DNA from: Kribbella steppae
GTDB taxonomy: Bacteria; Actinomycetota; Actinomycetes; Propionibacteriales; Kribbellaceae
Assembly (NCBI RefSeq): GCF_004342025.1
Contig: NZ_SLWN01000008.1
Coordinates: 62,001 to 126,000, forward strand
Direction: 5' to 3'
DNA length: 64,000 bases
Shown: in pieces, positions 33,556-41,891 of the stretch
Numbering within the stretch: position 1 is the first letter of the stretch
Layout of the letters: each line of letters opens with the position of its first letter
Program-made: the position numbers and the translations under genes
The notes under the pieces: generated by a model
Seen by the model: only the letters and a program-made list of their open reading frames with translations
The model's database searches: none
What the model was told of the DNA's origin: nothing

Positions 33556-34224
33556 ATGAATGGAGAACTACGCTCTGTCACAAACCATCGCAAGCTCACC
33601 GGATCGGATCGCGGCAACGCGACCCTGGCGGCCCTGGCCGGAGTCGCGGTCGGGGTCTTGCTCGTCCTGCTCACCTGGCTGGTCGTGCTGCTCAACCGGA
33701 CTGATCCGGCCGACCGTGCGGCCAACACACCGACCGCAGCGCCGGCCACAGCTTCGGCTCCGGCGACGGCTCCGGCGCCGGTGAAGACGGTGACGGTCGC
33801 GCCGTCGGTCAAGGGCACCGCCACGGCACCGAAGGCTGTCGGTGACGTCCGGGCGCTGCCGGCTGGGCTGTTCTGCCGGGATCTCAAGGCCAAGGGATTC
33901 AGCTACGTGGCGGCGATCGACTACTGGCGACTGCACGGTCAGACGAACCAGATGGATGCCGATCGCAACGGAATCCCGTGCGAGACCGTCTATTCGCGCA
34001 GCGATGTCGCGCTCTACTGGCACGGGCGTGAGATCTCGGGCACCACGCCACTGGCGGCGGGGCTGTTCTGTCGCGATCTGGCTGCTCGCGGAGCGACGTA
34101 CGGAGAAGCCGTTGCCTACTGGTGGTACTACAACCTGCCGGCCCGGATGGATGCCGACAACAACGGTATCCCCTGCGAGACGGTGTACTCGACCGCGACC
34201 GTGAATGCCTTCTGGTTCTCGTGA
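33556..34224 (+). CDS. Secreted or membrane-anchored protein with two excalibur Ca2+-binding domains
   Basis: A 222-residue protein: a hydrophobic anchor (about residues 23-46), a Pro/Ala/Thr-rich linker, then two excalibur domains. Each domain has a G-L-F-C-R-D-L start and a calcium loop ending in C-E: MDADRNGIPCETVYSRSDV and MDADNNGIPCETVYSTATV. Excalibur domains accompany surface nucleases and cell-wall proteins. ATG 33556 follows GGGGGGAAACC. Its stop overlaps the start of a M23 peptidase (GTGA), so both work together at the envelope. Confidence 0.9.
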   Translation: MNGELRSVTNHRKLTGSDRGNATLAALAGVAVGVLLVLLTWLVVLLNRTDPADRAANTPTAAPATASAPATAPAPVKTVTVAPSVKGTATAPKAVGDVRALPAGLFCRDLKAKGFSYVAAIDYWRLHGQTNQMDADRNGIPCETVYSRSDVALYWHGREISGTTPLAAGLFCRDLAARGATYGEAVAYWWYYNLPARMDADNNGIPCETVYSTATVNAFWFS

Positions 34225-34952
34225 GGCGGTCTGTCCTGGCGGTGTTCCTCGCAGTTGCGGCTGTGGTCACAGTCGGTGGTCTGATCGCACTCTCGTCGGC
34301 CGGCACGTTCGACAAGACTGAGTCGGACGCGCCGGTCATGAGTACGTCGCCAGCTACCAGAACTGCCACCGTCACGACTGAACCGTCCAGGACGCCAAGT
34401 CCGTCCACCGTGTCGCCGACGGCAAGGACTGTGTACGTGTTTCCGATCCGCGGTTGCAAGGCGTCCGCGTCGCAGAGTCATCATGACTATCCGGCGTCGG
34501 ACATCTTCGCGGACAAGGGATGCAGCTTCGTCTCTCCGGTGGACGGTCGGGTGGACGAGGTGATTCGGGTGGACAGTTGGGCCCCGAAGACCAATGTCGG
34601 ACGGGATCGTGGCGGGCTGTCGGTCTCGGTGGTCGGGGTTGATGGGGTGCGGTACTACGGCTCGCACTTGTCGGCGATCGGCAACGGAGTCAGGCCGGGA
34701 CTGCGCGTTCGGGCCGGACAGGTGCTCGGGTCGATCGGGAACACCGGCAGCGCCCGCGTCACGCCGTCTCATCTCCATTTCGGCATCAGCTGGCCGACCC
34801 CGGCAGGCAAGTGGTGGATCCGCCGCGGGTCGGTATCGCCGCAGGCGTACCTGAACGCGTGGCGGCACGAACAGCAACTCTCACCTGTCCCCGCAGTCGC
34901 CAAAGCCCGCCGCACCTACGGCACCGACCACGGCTGCCGCTCTTATTGCTAA
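34221..34952 (+). CDS. M23-family (LytM-like) peptidase
   Basis: A 243-residue protein with an N-terminal anchor or signal (RSVLAVFLAVAAVVTVGGLI) and a Ser/Thr/Pro linker, followed by a lysostaphin-type domain: HHDYPASDIFADKGCSF carries H-x-x-x-D and SHLHFGIS the H-x-H zinc site. Such enzymes cut peptidoglycan cross-links or, when degenerate, activate amidases. Here all metal ligands look intact. Two Cys pairs may form disulfides outside the cell. GTG 34221 overlaps the preceding stop by 4 nt. Confidence 0.92.
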   Translation: MRRSVLAVFLAVAAVVTVGGLIALSSAGTFDKTESDAPVMSTSPATRTATVTTEPSRTPSPSTVSPTARTVYVFPIRGCKASASQSHHDYPASDIFADKGCSFVSPVDGRVDEVIRVDSWAPKTNVGRDRGGLSVSVVGVDGVRYYGSHLSAIGNGVRPGLRVRAGQVLGSIGNTGSARVTPSHLHFGISWPTPAGKWWIRRGSVSPQAYLNAWRHEQQLSPVPAVAKARRTYGTDHGCRSYC

Positions 34953-34994
34953 CGACCGCCCAAACTTCGAACGTCAGTGGGTCACAAGAGCCGC

Positions 34995-35414
34995 TCAACT
35001 CCTGAGCACGGTTTCGGCACCGTCCACCAGGACCTGCGCCTGTTTGACCGCGGCTTTGGCTTTCTGCGATCCGACGTACACCATGCCGTAGTGCGCGCCG
35101 TCCTTGATGTCCAGCAGCCGGTCCAATGCCCTTGCCATTGCGTTGCCGTCGCCGGCGAGCTTCCGAACCAGTTCGACCGCCTGCCGGTGGTCCTTGCCTC
35201 GTGAACGCTCCCCCAGGGCGACGCAGCAGGCAGCGTCGGCCGCAGCAATTCCGGCCAGGACGGCCAGGGAGGCCGCCACACCAGGATGCGCGAGGTCGTC
35301 CTCCTCGCCTTCGACGAGCGCGGCGACCTCGAGAAATGCACGGGCTTGGGTGATACGGACTCGCGCCTGCTCCCGACCGCACGGCTGGGTCCGGCCTAGA
35401 GCTCGCGGCGTCAT
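34995..35414 (-). CDS. HEPN-domain toxin of a HEPN/MNT system
   Basis: A 139-residue all-helical HEPN protein. ERSRGKDH supplies the R-x5-H motif (R70, H76) of HEPN RNases, and AHYGMVYVG near the end contributes a Tyr of the R-x-x-x-x-YG type. It partners the nucleotidyltransferase gene upstream, overlapping it by 4 bp. In such pairs HEPN is the RNase toxin and MNT silences it, often by AMPylating a tyrosine near the active site. Confidence 0.85.
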   Translation of the reverse strand: MTPRALGRTQPCGREQARVRITQARAFLEVAALVEGEEDDLAHPGVAASLAVLAGIAAADAACCVALGERSRGKDHRQAVELVRKLAGDGNAMARALDRLLDIKDGAHYGMVYVGSQKAKAAVKQAQVLVDGAETVLRS

Positions 35415-36043
35415 CGGGCGGTCCTGCGCGCGCTCCGGAGGTGACGGAACTCGACGCCGGCCACCGTGACGGCATCGCGGTACCACTCCTGGACGATCGG
35501 CTCTTCGGCAGCGAGGTGCTCGTCCAACTGCGAAAGGCTGAGCTCGTACAGCTGTGCATGGTTCCCAGTCCAGCGGAACACCTGGTCGGCGAGGTCACCG
35601 ACCAGGTCCGCCCACTCGGCAGGCGGTGAGCCAGGGAAATCCCGGTGAATCAAGAGGATGTCGATATCACTGTCGAGTCCTCCATCGCCACGAGCGACCG
35701 AGCCGAACAGGCTCGCGTGTACCGGCACGATCGCCCAGTCGTCGATAGCAGCGCGGATCCGATCGACCAGTCGTTGCCGCATGGTGGTCAACTGCTCTAC
35801 CGCGGCGGCGGCGAGGTGCTGCCTGTTGAGCGTGTACAAAATACTTGCGCCGGCCTGTGACGCGCCGACCAAGCCGGTCGACGTCAACCGCTGCAGCACC
35901 TTCCGCACGCCAGGCTCGCTGCCCACTCCGGCCAACTGCTGGACCCGCCGGCCGGTGAGCGGCTCAGTGGTCCGAGCCAGCACGGCCAGGACCGGGCCGT
36001 CGAGCGACGGGACAACGGTGCTGATCGGCCGTGACAGATCCAT
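35411..36043 (-). CDS. MNT nucleotidyltransferase antitoxin with N-terminal winged helix
   Basis: A 210-residue protein. The first 75 residues form a winged helix (GRRVQQLAGVGSEPGVRKVLQRL); the minimal nucleotidyltransferase domain carries GSVARGDGGLDSDIDI with the DxD pair D126/D128. It is expected to AMPylate and inactivate its HEPN partner; the winged helix suggests it also represses its own operon. Three phased CAACTATAG-like repeats upstream are the likely operator. Confidence 0.85.
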   Translation of the reverse strand: MDLSRPISTVVPSLDGPVLAVLARTTEPLTGRRVQQLAGVGSEPGVRKVLQRLTSTGLVGASQAGASILYTLNRQHLAAAAVEQLTTMRQRLVDRIRAAIDDWAIVPVHASLFGSVARGDGGLDSDIDILLIHRDFPGSPPAEWADLVGDLADQVFRWTGNHAQLYELSLSQLDEHLAAEEPIVQEWYRDAVTVAGVEFRHLRSARRTAR

Positions 36044-36051
36044 CAGAATCC

Positions 36052-36100
36052 CAACTATAGCTTCTATATCACAACTATAGTATCAGCATCGCAACTTTAC
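36052..36100. repeat. Three direct repeats with 20-bp spacing upstream of the HEPN/MNT operon
   Basis: CAACTATAG occurs at 36052-36060 and 36072-36080, and a weaker CAACTTTAC at 36092-36100. The 20-bp period (two helical turns) suggests cooperative binding by the winged helix of the MNT protein. The minus-strand reading contains TATAGT, a good -10 box, so the repeats overlap the promoter. Confidence 0.7.
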
Positions 36101-36103
36101 TTG

Positions 36104-37063
36104 CTATTCCTCCTGGGCGAAGGGCGTCAGTTCGCGCGCGGCTCGCTGCAGGATCTTGGTCGACACGGATGAGAAGCCGAGTGACTCGTAGAGGCGGGAG
36201 GCGCCGGTCGGGTTGTCTGCGTCTACGCCGAGACCAGCTCGCTGATAGCCGTTCGTCTGACCAGCTCGCAGTACGGCGCTCATCGCGGCGCGCGCCACGC
36301 CGCGACCGCGGTACTCCCGCCGGGCGCCGACCTGGCCGATCCACACCTCGCGTATGCCGGTCTTCTCGGTGTCGACCGGGTGCTCGTACGCCAGCGCGTA
36401 CGCCGCGATCCGGTCACCGTCGAGGACGAGGTACGACGAGGCTGCCCGGAACGCACGGTTCCCGGTGAACCACGTTCTCCAGTCGTCCTCGTCCTTCGTC
36501 GTCACGCCCCAGTGGTCCCGGAAGATCTCGTTGTGGGCCAGCCGCAGTGCCTCGTCGTACTGCGGATCGAACAGGATCGCCGTCAAACCATCCGGAAGCG
36601 GCACCGCAGCGACCGGGTCGCTCAGCGACCGCTGCATCACGCTGAAGTACCGCACCGGCCGGAAGCCGCGAGTCCCCAGCAGGGCGATGCCGCCCGCGTT
36701 GACGGCTTGGACCTCGACATCAATCACGTCGGCTCGTTCCCGACCTCGACGGAGTTGCCAGTCGAGCAGCGGACCACCAAGACCCCGGCGGCGCGCGTCA
36801 GGATGGATACCGCCCTTCACCTTGACGATCGTCCGACCATCAATGACGTCCGGCGAAGGGACGAGACCGTAGCCGACCAGCCTGTCGTCGAGCCAGACGG
36901 CCAGCGAGTCCACGGCCGGGTCGAGTCCTGGTGCACCGAGGACGGCGGTGAGGTCGGCGAGGTCGACGTACTCGCCGCTCTGTTCCGCGGCGGCGATCGC
37001 GTTGGCCAACTCCACCGCGGCCGCCGTCTGCGAAGGCCGCAGAGGTCCCGTGTTCACCGCCAT
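36104..37063 (-). CDS. Tandem-domain GNAT acetyltransferase, MshD-like
   Basis: A 319-residue protein with two GNAT domains. Domain one has GGIHPDARRRGLGGPLLDWQL (about 83-103), domain two VGARREYRGRGVARAAMSAVL (about 243-263). The two-domain size matches MshD-type enzymes (mycothiol synthase) and several other tandem acetyltransferases, but specific MshD residues are not clear to me, so no substrate is assigned. ATG 37063 opens the gene; a divergent gap follows. Confidence 0.88.
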   Translation of the reverse strand: MAVNTGPLRPSQTAAAVELANAIAAAEQSGEYVDLADLTAVLGAPGLDPAVDSLAVWLDDRLVGYGLVPSPDVIDGRTIVKVKGGIHPDARRRGLGGPLLDWQLRRGRERADVIDVEVQAVNAGGIALLGTRGFRPVRYFSVMQRSLSDPVAAVPLPDGLTAILFDPQYDEALRLAHNEIFRDHWGVTTKDEDDWRTWFTGNRAFRAASSYLVLDGDRIAAYALAYEHPVDTEKTGIREVWIGQVGARREYRGRGVARAAMSAVLRAGQTNGYQRAGLGVDADNPTGASRLYESLGFSSVSTKILQRAARELTPFAQEE

Positions 37064-37081
37064 GGGCGCAACGGTAGGTGG

Positions 37082-37438
37082 TCAGGATTCGGGGCCGAAG
37101 ATTTGGCGGATTTCGGATTCGCCTTCCCAGCCGGGCCAGGTGCGGCGGTGCAGGTCCATGAAGCGCTTGGTCCAGTGGACGACCTCGTCGCGGGTGGCGA
37201 CGTCGTACACGGCGTAGGCGCCGAGTGGGGCCGGGTCGTCGAAGGGGCCGTCGGTGATGGTGAGGCGGCCGGCGGACACACCGACGCGGGTGGCGGTCGC
37301 GATCGGGAGCAGGCCGGCCGTGTCGACGAGGACACCGCTTCGGGCGGCCTCCGCGCCGAGGGCGGCGATGCCTTCGTGCAGCGCGGGCGGCGGGAAGCCG
37401 TGAGACTCGGAGGTGCGCAGTACGGCGATGAATCGCAT
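37082..37438 (-). CDS. YCII-related (DGPF) domain protein
   Basis: A 118-residue protein with the DGPF signature (ITDGPFDDPAPLGAYAVYDV, positions 60-79 or so) of the YCII-related superfamily, a dimeric ferredoxin-like fold. Some act with sigma factors or as small lyases; no function is assigned. It shares its ATG base with the stop of the YdeI gene upstream (TAATG), so both belong to one operon. Confidence 0.85.
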   Translation of the reverse strand: MRFIAVLRTSESHGFPPPALHEGIAALGAEAARSGVLVDTAGLLPIATATRVGVSAGRLTITDGPFDDPAPLGAYAVYDVATRDEVVHWTKRFMDLHRRTWPGWEGESEIRQIFGPES

Positions 37439-37887
37439 TACCGTGCCCGCCCTTCGCGCAACATCCCGATCGACTTCTCGACCCGCCGGTCCCGGGTCTC
37501 CTCGGTCTTCGCCGACGTCACCTGCAGCGTGTGCCACTGCTGCTTGCTGTAGCTCAGCGTGTCCCAGAACTCCTTCGCCTTGGCATCCGCCGCGAGCGCC
37601 GCGGCCAACTCCTCGGGTACGTCGACCTCACGCGGAGCCGTGTCGAGTTCGACGTCGACGTCCAGCACGTCTCCGGCCGAGACCCCGGCAGCGGTACGAC
37701 GTTCCGCGCTGACGCCGAGCATGAAGCGCCCACCCATCCGGGCGATCGAGGTGCGAAAGGTGTACCCGTTCACCGTCACGCTGACCTTCGGGTGTCCACC
37801 GCCGCCGAGCCCGTCGACGATCTCGGCGGGAACCTCGAACCCAGCCGTGTTCTTGCCACTGGACTCGAGCTCAGCCTTGAACTTCAT
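37438..37887 (-). CDS. DUF1905/YdeI-type protein
   Basis: A 149-residue protein with a DUF1905 beta domain (FEVPAEIVDGLGGGGHPKVSV in parts, then TVNGYTFRTSIARMGGRFMLGVS) and a C-terminal YdeI/OmpD-associated helix pair (FWDTLSYSKQQWHTLQV...SAKTEETRDRRVEKSI). The function is not established. It overlaps DUF998 upstream by 17 bp and the YCII gene downstream by one base. Confidence 0.87.
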   Translation of the reverse strand: MKFKAELESSGKNTAGFEVPAEIVDGLGGGGHPKVSVTVNGYTFRTSIARMGGRFMLGVSAERRTAAGVSAGDVLDVDVELDTAPREVDVPEELAAALAADAKAKEFWDTLSYSKQQWHTLQVTSAKTEETRDRRVEKSIGMLREGRAR

Positions 37888-38527
37888 CAGAGACTCCCTC
37901 CGCGCGAGCGCGCAGCATCAGCAGGGTGATCCAGGTCCAGCCCAGGATGACAGCGACGGTGAATCCGAGATTGACGGCGGCGGTGCCGCTGCCGGCGCCG
38001 AGGCCGACGAGGCCGAGGAGGTAGACGACACCGGTCACCAGCGAGAACCGCGACCAGCCGGTCGAGCCCCGTCGCCCGAACCACCGGCTCAGCACGAAGC
38101 AGGCGACGATCAGGCCGATGAAGCCGAGGAACCCGGCGATCACGTGCCCGACCCCGTGCCAGCTGATGGTCTCCGGCATCGCGTCCGGCGTACCGGGCGG
38201 GAAGCCGAGGGCAGGATCGGCTCGCATCAGACCAGCCGCGGCGACGCCGGCGCCGTACGCGACGAGACCGCCGATCGCCCACCGGGATCGGAGTCCCGCC
38301 CGCCGCAGGCCGAGTACGCCGATGACGGTGAGCAGGCCGGTGACGACCATCATCGTGGAGTGGATCCAGCCGCCGGTGCCGTTCGCGAGCAGGCTCAGGG
38401 AGTGCTTGCGGATGTCGAAGCCGTCGCGAACGATCGCTTCGAGCGTGCCGATGCCGACGTAGAGCGGGCCGGCGAGTGCGCCGGCGAGCAGGAGCGGTGG
38501 TGCCGATTGCTTCGTTGTGGTTGTCAT
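37871..38527 (-). CDS. DUF998 membrane protein
   Basis: A 218-residue protein with six hydrophobic helices. HSLSLLANGTGGWIHSTMMVV (about 42-62) and the ADPALGFPPGTPDAMPETISWHGVGH stretch are the DUF998 signatures. The function is unknown. It heads an operon with the YdeI and YCII genes and diverges from the SARP-hydrolase gene across 59 bp, so they may share control. Confidence 0.9.
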   Translation of the reverse strand: MTTTTKQSAPPLLLAGALAGPLYVGIGTLEAIVRDGFDIRKHSLSLLANGTGGWIHSTMMVVTGLLTVIGVLGLRRAGLRSRWAIGGLVAYGAGVAAAGLMRADPALGFPPGTPDAMPETISWHGVGHVIAGFLGFIGLIVACFVLSRWFGRRGSTGWSRFSLVTGVVYLLGLVGLGAGSGTAAVNLGFTVAVILGWTWITLLMLRARAEGVSDEVQG

Positions 38528-38586
38528 GCTGAACAGCCTCGGTCGGACTCCTTCAGAAAGACTTTGGAAGTTCTAGGCTGAGCCGC

Positions 38587-41241
38587 ATGCGATTTGGCGT
38601 GCTGGGGCCGGTCACCGCGTGGACCGACGACGGCCAAGCGGTGCGGATCCCGGATCGCAAGGTGCGGGCGCTGCTGGCCGATCTTCTGCTGCACGCGGGC
38701 CGGCCGGTCGCCGCGGCCACGATCATCGACGATCTGTGGGGCGACGAGTTGCCGGTCAATCCGACTGCGACGCTCCAAACCCGGGTCTCCCAGCTGCGCA
38801 AGGCGCTCGACGAGGCCGAGCCGGGTGCACGCGAGCTCGTTCAGACGACGCCCGCCGGCTACCTCATCACCGTTGCCGCGGAGGCCGTCGACTCCGGTCG
38901 GTTCCGAGCACTCGCCGCCCGGGCCCGGCAGACCGGCAACGCGCGCATGCGCGCCGCGACACTGGCCGACGCCCTCACGCTCTGGCGTGGTCCGGCGTAC
39001 GCCGATGTCGCGCAGGACGCGTTCGCCCGGGCGACCATCGACCGGCTCGATGAGGAGCGCCTGGCCGTGCAGGAGGCGTACGCCGAGGCGCGGTTGGTGC
39101 TCGGTGAGTACGACGAACTCGTGGCCGAGCTGGCCGAGCTCGTGGCCCGGAATCCGTTGCGGCAGCGGCTGCGCGCCGTACAGATGAGGGCGCTGCATCA
39201 AGCGGGCCGGCAGGCTGAGGCGTTGGAGAGCTACGCCGACCTGCGGCATCGGCTGGCCGATGAGCTCGGGCTCGATCCCGGTCCGGACCTAGTCGCGCTG
39301 CAGCATGAGGTCCTCACCGAGGCACCGGCAGCCAGGGAGCCCGAGAGGACCAATCTGCCGGCCGAGATCGAGTTGATCGGCCGGGACGCCGCTGTAGATG
39401 AGGTGGTCGAAAGGCTGGCGTCGGCGCGACTGGTGACGTTGACCGGAGCGGGCGGTGTCGGCAAGACGAGCCTCGCGCTTGCGGCCGCTCGTCGTACAGG
39501 CGACGAGGCCTGGCTGGTCGAGCTCGCCGCGCTGGGCGCTGGGGCCGGCGCGGACGAGGTATCGGCATTGCTCGATGCAACGACCGGGCTGCTGGTCCTC
39601 GACAACTGTGAGCACGTGATCGAGGCAGCCGCGGAGGTGGCTGCCCGGTTGTTGCGCGAGTCGCCGGGCCTGCGGATCCTCGCCACGAGCCGAGAACCAC
39701 TCGCGGTCGCCGGCGAACACCGTTGGCCGGTGCCTCCTCTGGATCTACCGGCAGCTGAGGCCGACGCAGCCGCGAGTCCGGCCGTTCAGCTCTTCGTTGC
39801 GCGCGCGTCAGCGGCGGATCCGCGCTTCAGCCTCACTGCGCACAACACCGCAGCGGTGGTTGCGTTGTGCCGTCGGCTCGACGGGCTTCCGCTCGCACTG
39901 GAGCTGGCCGCGAGCCGGGTGGCGGCGATGGACGTCCGCGACCTGGTCGACCGCTTCGACGATCGTTATCGCCAGCGCGGTCTGCCCGATCGGCAGCAGA
40001 CGTTGTCGGCCATGGTCGAGTGGAGTTGGGATCTTCTCGGCGAACCGGAACGCGCGGTGCTGCGCCGGCTCGCTCCACATCCCGGCGGCTGCACGCTGGC
40101 CGCGGCCGAGGCTGTGTGTGCCGGCGACGACGTACCGGTGGCTGATGTCGCGGAGTTGCTGAGCCGGTTGGTCGATCGGTCGCTCGTCGTACGCGTGGAC
40201 GGGACGTCCGGGTCGCGGTATCGCCTGTTGGAGACAGTGCGCGCGTTCTGCCTGCAGCGACTGGAGGAAGCGGGCGAGCTGGAGACGACCCGGCGACGGT
40301 ACGAGCGGTACTTCGAAGGGTTGGCGCGGCACACCGAGCCTCGGCTCTACGGGCACAGCGAGCTGTTCGCCTACCTCGGTGGCTTGTACGGCGACGCGCT
40401 TCCGCGCAGCTCCGGACCGCCGACAATGTTGCCTCGGACAACGACCGTGACCTCGGCCGACGGCACGCCGATCGTGCTCGAGAGCTACGGCGATGGCGGT
40501 CCGGCGATCGTCCTCGTCGGCGGCGCGCTGAACGACCGGCGGACGTTCATCCCGCTGGCGAAGCGGCTGGCCGGGCAGTTCACCGTGGTGACCTACGACC
40601 GGCGCGGTCGCGGAGACAGCGGCGAGGTGCTGCCGTGGGCGGTCGAGCGGGAGTTCGAGGACCTGGCCGCGGTCGTGGACGCGGTCGGTGGTTCGGCGTA
40701 CGCGTTGGGTGTCTCGTCCGGCGCGGTGCTCGCGGCCGAGGCGGCTGTGTACGGCGTACCGATCCTCGGGCTGCTGCTGATCGAGCCGCCGTTCATCATC
40801 GACGACACCCGGCCGCGGCTCGCGGCCGACTTCGCGGATCGGCTGCAGGAGTTGGTCGAACAGGACCGGTACGGCGACGCGACCGAACTGTTCCTGGTCC
40901 AGGCGGTCGAGATGCCGGCCGAGGTCCTCGCACCGATGCGGTCCGCCCCACTGTGGAAGGACCTGGAGGCACTGGCACCGACCTTGGCGTACGACGTCAT
41001 CGTGATGGGCGACTTCACCATTCCGGACCATTGGGCGACCGCGATCACCGTGCCCACGCTGGTGATCGACGGCGGCGAGAGCCGGGACTGGCGTCGCAAC
41101 ACCGCGCAGGTGGTCGCCGATCTGCTCCCGGACGGCCGCCGGCTGACCATGGACGGTCACCCGCACGACGTCGAGCCCGATGTCCTCGGTCCGATCGTCG
41201 AGGCCTTCGTCGCCGAGACCATGTCGAGCCGGCCCGAGTAG
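38587..41241 (+). CDS. SARP/AfsR-type regulator-ATPase fused to an alpha/beta hydrolase
   Basis: An 884-residue protein with an unusual order: OmpR-like winged helix (1-90), bacterial transcriptional activator domain (95-245), STAND/NB-ARC ATPase (Walker A GAGGVGKT 287-294, Walker B LLVLDN), winged-helix half (to about 600), then, in place of the usual TPR array, a complete alpha/beta hydrolase (about 620-884; nucleophile elbow GVSSG, S710; His in GHPHDV). The first half is a pathway activator, and the second a small-molecule hydrolase of the type normally encoded alone. The fusion could be a ligand-sensing regulator. ATG 38587 is 7 nt after TAGGCT, so the mRNA is probably leaderless. Confidence 0.9.
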   Translation: MRFGVLGPVTAWTDDGQAVRIPDRKVRALLADLLLHAGRPVAAATIIDDLWGDELPVNPTATLQTRVSQLRKALDEAEPGARELVQTTPAGYLITVAAEAVDSGRFRALAARARQTGNARMRAATLADALTLWRGPAYADVAQDAFARATIDRLDEERLAVQEAYAEARLVLGEYDELVAELAELVARNPLRQRLRAVQMRALHQAGRQAEALESYADLRHRLADELGLDPGPDLVALQHEVLTEAPAAREPERTNLPAEIELIGRDAAVDEVVERLASARLVTLTGAGGVGKTSLALAAARRTGDEAWLVELAALGAGAGADEVSALLDATTGLLVLDNCEHVIEAAAEVAARLLRESPGLRILATSREPLAVAGEHRWPVPPLDLPAAEADAAASPAVQLFVARASAADPRFSLTAHNTAAVVALCRRLDGLPLALELAASRVAAMDVRDLVDRFDDRYRQRGLPDRQQTLSAMVEWSWDLLGEPERAVLRRLAPHPGGCTLAAAEAVCAGDDVPVADVAELLSRLVDRSLVVRVDGTSGSRYRLLETVRAFCLQRLEEAGELETTRRRYERYFEGLARHTEPRLYGHSELFAYLGGLYGDALPRSSGPPTMLPRTTTVTSADGTPIVLESYGDGGPAIVLVGGALNDRRTFIPLAKRLAGQFTVVTYDRRGRGDSGEVLPWAVEREFEDLAAVVDAVGGSAYALGVSSGAVLAAEAAVYGVPILGLLLIEPPFIIDDTRPRLAADFADRLQELVEQDRYGDATELFLVQAVEMPAEVLAPMRSAPLWKDLEALAPTLAYDVIVMGDFTIPDHWATAITVPTLVIDGGESRDWRRNTAQVVADLLPDGRRLTMDGHPHDVEPDVLGPIVEAFVAETMSSRPE

Positions 41242-41298
41242 TTCCGACGTACCGGATGTGTGAGCTGATCGGCAGCTCTCCGGACGAAGGACGTACGC

Positions 41299-41664
41299 AT
41301 GGGACAGCCCGTTCTGAACAGTATGTTGCTCGGCAGCACCGACCCGGAGCGGTTGAAATCCTGGTACCGCGACGGCTTCCACGCGGAGGTCGACGGCTAC
41401 GGCAATCTGAACCTCGGCGGCTTCGGCCTGGTGATCGAACAGCGTGACGACGTCGCCGCGAAGACCGCGGAACCCGGCCGGTTCGTGGTGAACTTCGCCG
41501 TCGACGACATCGAGGCGGCGGCCGCGCACCTGCGCACCCTCGACGTCGAGTGGCTGGTGCACCCGGAGGACCGCGGGGTCGGCTGGTTCGCCACCCTGGT
41601 CGACCCGGACGGCAACTATGTCCAACTCATCCAGATGAAGCCGGAGTACTACGCCGGCCTCTGA
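41299..41664 (+). CDS. VOC-family (glyoxalase-like) protein
   Basis: A 121-residue vicinal-oxygen-chelate protein: N-terminal VLNSMLLGSTDPERLKSWYR, central VNFAVDDIEAAAAHLR, and the C-terminal VGWFATLVDPDGNYVQLIQ motif with the metal Glu replaced by Gln. Members bind small ligands or catalyse metal-dependent chemistry. It starts 57 bp after the SARP-hydrolase stop and may be in the same transcript. A large hairpin follows. Confidence 0.9.
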   Translation: MGQPVLNSMLLGSTDPERLKSWYRDGFHAEVDGYGNLNLGGFGLVIEQRDDVAAKTAEPGRFVVNFAVDDIEAAAAHLRTLDVEWLVHPEDRGVGWFATLVDPDGNYVQLIQMKPEYYAGL

Positions 41665-41718
41665 ACAGAAACGTCCGCACCGGCCTTGGGGAACCGGTGC
41701 GGACGGGGTCTTCTGTTC
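41663..41718. terminator. Large hairpin after the VOC gene
   Basis: The outer arms GAACAGAA (41663-41670) and TTCTGTTC (41711-41718) enclose the inner stem GTCCGCACCGG (41673-41683) with CCGGTGCGGAC (41694-41704). The element begins at the stop codon. It is a strong terminator and, being symmetrical, could also end the convergent gene. Confidence 0.8.
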
Positions 41719-41751
41719 AGTTCGTGCAATCAGGCGCATTCAGGGGAGATG

Positions 41752-41793
41752 GGCGGCAAGCGGGGAGCAGAGCGCCAACGCCCGCTTGCCGCC
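41752..41793. repeat. 13-bp perfect inverted repeat, possible second terminator
   Basis: GGCGGCAAGCGGG (41752-41764) and CCCGCTTGCCGCC (41781-41793) are exact inverted copies around a 16-nt loop, between convergent genes. The surrounding 41719-41891 region otherwise holds no gene I can support. Confidence 0.7.
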
Positions 41794-41891
41794 AACGGCA
41801 CCTTTGGTGATCGAGGTGAGGTTCTCGACCGGTCACGTTTCCGGGTGGGTTGTCTGGTGAGATACGGAACGCGAAAGGTACCGGTTGCTTC

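Noticed and set aside
41752..41793. Attachment site or recombination site
   Set aside because: No integrase, no tRNA and no directly repeated partner in the window; a terminator explains it better.
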